Below are positions 5,586-8,515 of a DNA stretch of 8,515 bases, piece by piece. Position numbers and translations under genes: made by a program. The notes beneath the pieces are model-generated. The model saw nothing but the letters and a program-made list of their open reading frames with translations, was not told where the DNA came from and ran no database searches. Location of the stretch: assembly GCA_030743915.1 (NCBI GenBank), contig JASLRP010000168.1, positions 1 through 8,515 on the forward strand, read 5' to 3'. The stretch is from SAR202 cluster bacterium (GTDB lineage: Bacteria; Chloroflexota; Dehalococcoidia; Lucifugimonadales; UBA1123). Numbering within the stretch: position 1 is the first letter of the stretch; each line of letters starts with the position of its first letter.

Positions 5586-7385
5586 CTACCAGCCGAGGGC
5601 GTAGCCGATGTTGCCCTTTGCCGACACCGCTCCCTGGATCAGGCCAGTGTCCTTGTGGAATCGGATGGCCATCACCTTGCCGTGCTGCCACGGGTTGTTT
5701 TTGACCATCTCGTGTCCTCGACCCTCCAGCTTGGAGAACACGTCCTGATCGATTCGGGACTCGGCGAACACGCGACCGGCGAACGCTTCTCGCGGATAGA
5801 ACGACGACGGGAAATGCACCGAGTGTACCGTCGGGGCGTCCAACGCCTCCTGAAGCTCCATGCCGAACTCGACATAGTTAAGGAAGAACTGGAGCGTCCA
5901 CTGGTCCTGGGCGTCGCCTCCGGGAGTGCCGAACACCATGTACGGCTCGCCGTCCTTCATCACCAGCGATGGCGTGAGGGTGGCGCGAGGCCGCTTTCTT
6001 GGGGCCAGGGCGTTGGGCCTGTCGGAGTTCAAATAGAACATCTGGCCACGGGTCCCCAGAGGGAACCCCAGCCCTTCGATGACCGGAGAGGTCCCCAGCC
6101 ATCCGCCGCTGGGTGTCGCGGCGACCATGTTGCCCTCCCTGTCCACGGCGTCCAGGTGGGTCGTGTCGCCGACGTGGGCATGGTCGAATCCCAGGTCCTG
6201 AACGTCTCTGGGGCCGATTCCCAGAGCGCGGCGGTTGTCCTCTGCCACGGACGCCATTGCGTACTCGGGCACTCCGCCGCCCAGATCGCCGGGCCGGAAG
6301 TCCAGGGACGCGGTTTCGCCGACCAGCGCTCGCCGTCCCACCGAATAGTCCTCGGACAGGAGCATGTCGATCGGAGTTTCGTCGAATTGAGGGTCGCCGT
6401 AGTAGGCGTCGCGGTCGGCGAAGGCCAGCTTTGCGGACTCGACGACGGTGTGAAGATATTCGGGCGTGTTGTGGCCCTGGTCCTGAAGGTCGAAACCCTT
6501 GAGGATGGCAAGCTGCTGGAGGAACACAGGCCCCTGAGTCCAGGGCGGGCACTTGAAAACGTCCAGTCCTTTGTACTCGTAGGTTACTGGCTGTTCGATG
6601 GTGGCCTCCCACTCGGCCATGTCTTCTTCGGAGAGCAGTCCGGCGTGGGCCTCGCCGCTGGCATCCATGACCGGGTTTTCTCGAATGAACTCTGCTATGC
6701 GCTTGGCGATGGGGCCTTTGTAGAAGGCGTCTCGGGCGGCCTCAATGCCAGCGACCCTGCCCTGAGACTTGGCGGCATCTTCAGCATCGCACATGATCCT
6801 CATGGACTTGCCGAAGTCGGGGTTTTTGATGATGTCACCCACCTCTGGGGCCTTCCCTCCGGGGAGGTAGATGGCGGCAGTAGAAGGGTAACGACTGAGG
6901 AAAAGCTCGGAGAACTGCTCCAGCCTGTCGTGCAGGCTCTGATAGACTGGATACCCGTTTTCGGCCAGTTCGATGACTGGTTGGAGTATCTCGGAGAAAC
7001 TCATAGTGCCGAACCTGCTGACGGCGGCGGCCCATGCTCCGACGGTTGCGGGGACGGTTGCGGGGAGATAGCCGTCACCTGGGATCAGGTCAACGCCGTT
7101 CTGGCGGCACCACTCGATGGTGAACTCTTTGGGAGACCATCCCATACCGCTGACGGCGAATGTCCTGCGCTCCTTGGCGGAGTATATGAGAGTGGGGACC
7201 TCGCCTCCGATGCCGTTGCTCTGAGGTTCCAGTAGATTCAGGCAGAAGCACATAGTCGCGGCGGCGTCGATGGCGTTGCCGCCCTGCTCCATGATGCGGA
7301 AGCCTGCGGCGGTCGCCAGATAGTGTCCTGAGGTCACCACGCCCCTGGTTCCCATTATTGTTGGTCGGGTCGTGAACTCTGCCAT
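5586..7385 (-). CDS. Gamma-glutamyltransferase-family Ntn-hydrolase, atypical
   Basis: A 599-residue Ntn-hydrolase of the GGT family, normally made as a precursor that cuts itself before a catalytic threonine. That residue is Thr408 in HVGDTTHLDAVD, predicting subunits of 407 and 192 residues, close to E. coli GGT (small subunit 190). The oxyanion GG loop is kept (GTPGGD, 486-491). However, Arg114 of E. coli GGT, which binds the gamma-glutamyl carboxylate, aligns with Met81 in VSGMGWSP, and the Ser-Ser pair after 'KRP' is Ala468-Thr469 (RKRPRATLTP). The substrate is therefore probably not a classical gamma-glutamyl compound; another amide or peptide is inferred. No signal peptide, so probably cytoplasmic. 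ATG 7385 is chosen because GAGGAG precedes it by 5 nt; a GTG nine codons upstream (7412) would lie inside the lipoprotein gene. Second gene of an operon, 2 nt after the lipoprotein stop, hence translationally coupled. Confidence 0.9.
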   Translation of the reverse strand: MAEFTTRPTIMGTRGVVTSGHYLATAAGFRIMEQGGNAIDAAATMCFCLNLLEPQSNGIGGEVPTLIYSAKERRTFAVSGMGWSPKEFTIEWCRQNGVDLIPGDGYLPATVPATVGAWAAAVSRFGTMSFSEILQPVIELAENGYPVYQSLHDRLEQFSELFLSRYPSTAAIYLPGGKAPEVGDIIKNPDFGKSMRIMCDAEDAAKSQGRVAGIEAARDAFYKGPIAKRIAEFIRENPVMDASGEAHAGLLSEEDMAEWEATIEQPVTYEYKGLDVFKCPPWTQGPVFLQQLAILKGFDLQDQGHNTPEYLHTVVESAKLAFADRDAYYGDPQFDETPIDMLLSEDYSVGRRALVGETASLDFRPGDLGGGVPEYAMASVAEDNRRALGIGPRDVQDLGFDHAHVGDTTHLDAVDREGNMVAATPSGGWLGTSPVIEGLGFPLGTRGQMFYLNSDRPNALAPRKRPRATLTPSLVMKDGEPYMVFGTPGGDAQDQWTLQFFLNYVEFGMELQEALDAPTVHSVHFPSSFYPREAFAGRVFAESRIDQDVFSKLEGRGHEMVKNNPWQHGKVMAIRFHKDTGLIQGAVSAKGNIGYALGW

Positions 7386-7396
7386 ATTTACTCCTC
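7386..7396 (-). promoter_or_regulatory. RBS of the GGT-family gene inside the lipoprotein gene end
   Basis: The last two sense codons of the lipoprotein gene, GAG GAG, form the Shine-Dalgarno GAGGAG. TAA and two bases follow, then ATG 7385. Ribosomes ending the first gene can restart at the second. Confidence 0.8.
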
Positions 7397-8434
7397 TAGC
7401 TTTGTGCCCCACTTCCAGATGTGCCCGCCGCTTCCGGCGGCTAGTCCGCTGTCAAGGCTTGTAAAAACCACCGCTCTGAGCGAATCTGACGAAGTGGTTG
7501 TTTTCTGTTGCGCCCAGGTCGCGCCGCCGTCGGTGGTGTTCAGAATGATGTTCTTGGAACCAACCGCCCAGCCGTTCTGAGCGTCGAAGAAGAAGATTCC
7601 GATCACGTCTTCCTCAGTGTTGCTGGTCTGCTGAATCCAGGTGGTCCCGCCATCGGTCGTGTGGAGGATTATGCCGTCACTTCCAGAGGCTGCGCCGTTG
7701 TTGGCGTCAATGAACCACACGCTATTCAGCAGTTCGGCTACTGTGCTGTTCTGCTCCGTCCAGGTGGTGCCGCCGTCGGCGGTGTGGACGATCGTCCCCG
7801 ACCATCCCACGGCCCAACCATTCTGGCCGTCATCCAGCATCACGATATCCATCAGGTCCTGTCTGGTATTGCTTTCCTGTTTGGCCCAGGAGACTCCGCC
7901 GTCGGTGGACATGTAGATTCCACCAGTATCTGACACAACCCAACCGGTGGTAGCGCTGATGAAATCTATGCCATCCAGCGAAAACACGCCCTTGATGCCT
8001 TCCAATTGATTCCAGGTCGTTCCGGCGTCGGTGGTGTGCATCAAGGTGCCTGCCGTCCCCACCACCCAGCCTTGCGAGGCGTCGATAAAGGAGACAGATG
8101 TGAAGTTGATGGCAATGCCAGTCTTCTGGAGCGTCCAATCCAGACCGCCGTTGGTCGTGTAGCCGATGCCCCCGTCAGTTCCGACGATCCAGGCGGTGTT
8201 AGCGTCCACCATGGCCATATCATTGAGTCCCAACAGGCGGCGGCTTATGACCTGGTCCCTCGGCGGGAATTGGGGAAGGATATTCCACAGCAGAGGTCCG
8301 GAGGCTGCCGGCTGAGACGCGGCAGAAGTCGACGGCGTATCCTCAGAGTCCGTGGAGTCTGCGCCACTACACGCGGCCAGAACTCCAGCGACCATCAATA
8401 GGAGCAACAGAGACAATAGCGTGTAATGTTTCAT
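7388..8434 (-). CDS. Seven-bladed propeller lipoprotein (Ycf48/BNR-like)
   Basis: A 348-residue predicted secreted lipoprotein. Residues 1-21 form a signal peptide (K2, then LLSLLLLLMVAGVL) with lipobox LAAC and lipidated Cys22. A Ser/Thr/Asp-rich linker follows to about residue 46. Residues 65-343 hold about seven repeats of 41-42 residues, cored by 'WxVGxxGxIxxTTDGGxTW' at Trp82, Trp123, Trp165, Trp207, position 248 (Ala in place of Trp), Trp289 and position 331. Six carry Asp-box-like T-x-D-x-G-x-x-W turns. This is the Ycf48/PSII-BNR propeller type, a protein-binding fold often called photosystem II stability factor-like. No photosystem gene is nearby, so a photosynthetic role is not implied. 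ATG 8434 is chosen because it gives a standard signal peptide; a TTG at 8473 would add 13 basic residues and coincide with the -35 box. First gene of the operon with the GGT-family enzyme. Confidence 0.93.
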   Translation of the reverse strand: MKHYTLLSLLLLLMVAGVLAACSGADSTDSEDTPSTSAASQPAASGPLLWNILPQFPPRDQVISRRLLGLNDMAMVDANTAWIVGTDGGIGYTTNGGLDWTLQKTGIAINFTSVSFIDASQGWVVGTAGTLMHTTDAGTTWNQLEGIKGVFSLDGIDFISATTGWVVSDTGGIYMSTDGGVSWAKQESNTRQDLMDIVMLDDGQNGWAVGWSGTIVHTADGGTTWTEQNSTVAELLNSVWFIDANNGAASGSDGIILHTTDGGTTWIQQTSNTEEDVIGIFFFDAQNGWAVGSKNIILNTTDGGATWAQQKTTTSSDSLRAVVFTSLDSGLAAGSGGHIWKWGTKLEE

Positions 8435-8443
8435 AGTGGAGCG

Positions 8444-8473
8444 ATTATACTCTCGGCGCATTTTAGAGCGCAA
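8444..8473 (-). promoter_or_regulatory. Promoter of the lipoprotein-GGT operon
   Basis: Minus-strand TATAAT (8449-8444) is a perfect -10 box; TTGCGC (8473-8468) is a 3/6 -35 box at 18 bp spacing. The expected start near 8437 lies 3-4 nt before ATG 8434, and no Shine-Dalgarno precedes that ATG, suggesting a leaderless message. No gene is seen upstream in the remaining 8474-8515. Confidence 0.5.
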
Positions 8474-8515
8474 TACGTCGATGGAATTGGGGACGCCAAT
8501 CGGGAGTTTTACACA

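Noticed and set aside
5655..7235. 526-codon open frame on the plus strand
   Set aside because: It is wholly antisense to the well-supported GGT-family gene. Its product is rich in low-information Gly/Val/His/Arg segments without any domain. Long antisense frames are expected opposite GC-rich codon usage.
7388..8434. Propeller lipoprotein as evidence of a photosynthetic organism
   Set aside because: Ycf48-like BNR propellers occur widely in non-photosynthetic bacteria, and no photosystem gene is present.
8486..8500. ATTGG-5-CCAAT inverted repeat upstream of the lipoprotein promoter
   Set aside because: A 5-bp arm pair can easily occur by chance; its position just upstream of the -35 box is suggestive but not enough for an operator call.

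Overview
The window reads as a compact, fairly GC-rich bacterial chromosome segment. It has five complete protein genes, one gene tail at the left edge, short intergenic gaps and several intergenic repeats. No RNA gene, IS element, transposase, phage gene or CRISPR array was seen. The gene content (amidase-signature hydrolase, an atypical gamma-glutamyltransferase-family enzyme, MFS exporters, a Ycf48/BNR-type propeller lipoprotein), the common TTG starts and the CTGAG/GAAG hairpin and heptamer repeats remind me of environmental Chloroflexota (Dehalococcoidia/SAR202-like). That placement is an impression, not a demonstrated result.

Layout. Positions 2-166 (+) hold the last 54 codons of a gene, possibly a SAM-dependent methyltransferase. 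It converges, with a 1-nt gap, on a 14-helix DHA2-type MFS exporter (168-1604, -). A 141-bp divergent promoter region separates this exporter from an amidase-signature enzyme (1746-3179, +) whose Lys84-Ser159-Ser183 triad has family-exact spacing. Positions 3180-5585 are repeat-rich. They contain a small Cys-rich protein of unknown function (3344-3715, -) and a 12-helix DHA3/EntS-like MFS exporter (4070-5311, -). A two-gene operon on the minus strand fills the right side: a seven-bladed propeller lipoprotein (7388-8434), then a GGT-family Ntn-hydrolase (5586-7385) whose ribosome-binding site lies in the last codons of the lipoprotein gene.

Repeats. Three diverged copies of an imperfect hairpin of up to about 95 bp (3247-3338 +, 3956-4051 -, 5400-5469 -) and two TCAG-heptamer arrays (3191-3242 +, 5520-5577 -) lie between the genes. 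All five lie downstream of a stop codon and are oriented like the gene they follow. Heptamer array plus hairpin occurs in the same order after the amidase and after the GGT gene, so the pair forms an inverted composite flanking the 3.3-5.4 kb segment.

How the genes may work together. Two amide-bond enzymes and two exporters suggest handling of amide or peptide-like small molecules, but only the lipoprotein-GGT pair is physically coupled. The GGT-family enzyme keeps the catalytic Thr and the GG loop but lacks the Arg and the Ser-Ser pair that bind gamma-glutamyl substrates in E. coli GGT, so classical glutathione hydrolysis is doubtful. No complete new multi-gene system is evident. The most unusual items are the 3'-end repeat pattern, the propeller-lipoprotein/atypical-GGT pair and the Cys-rich orphan.
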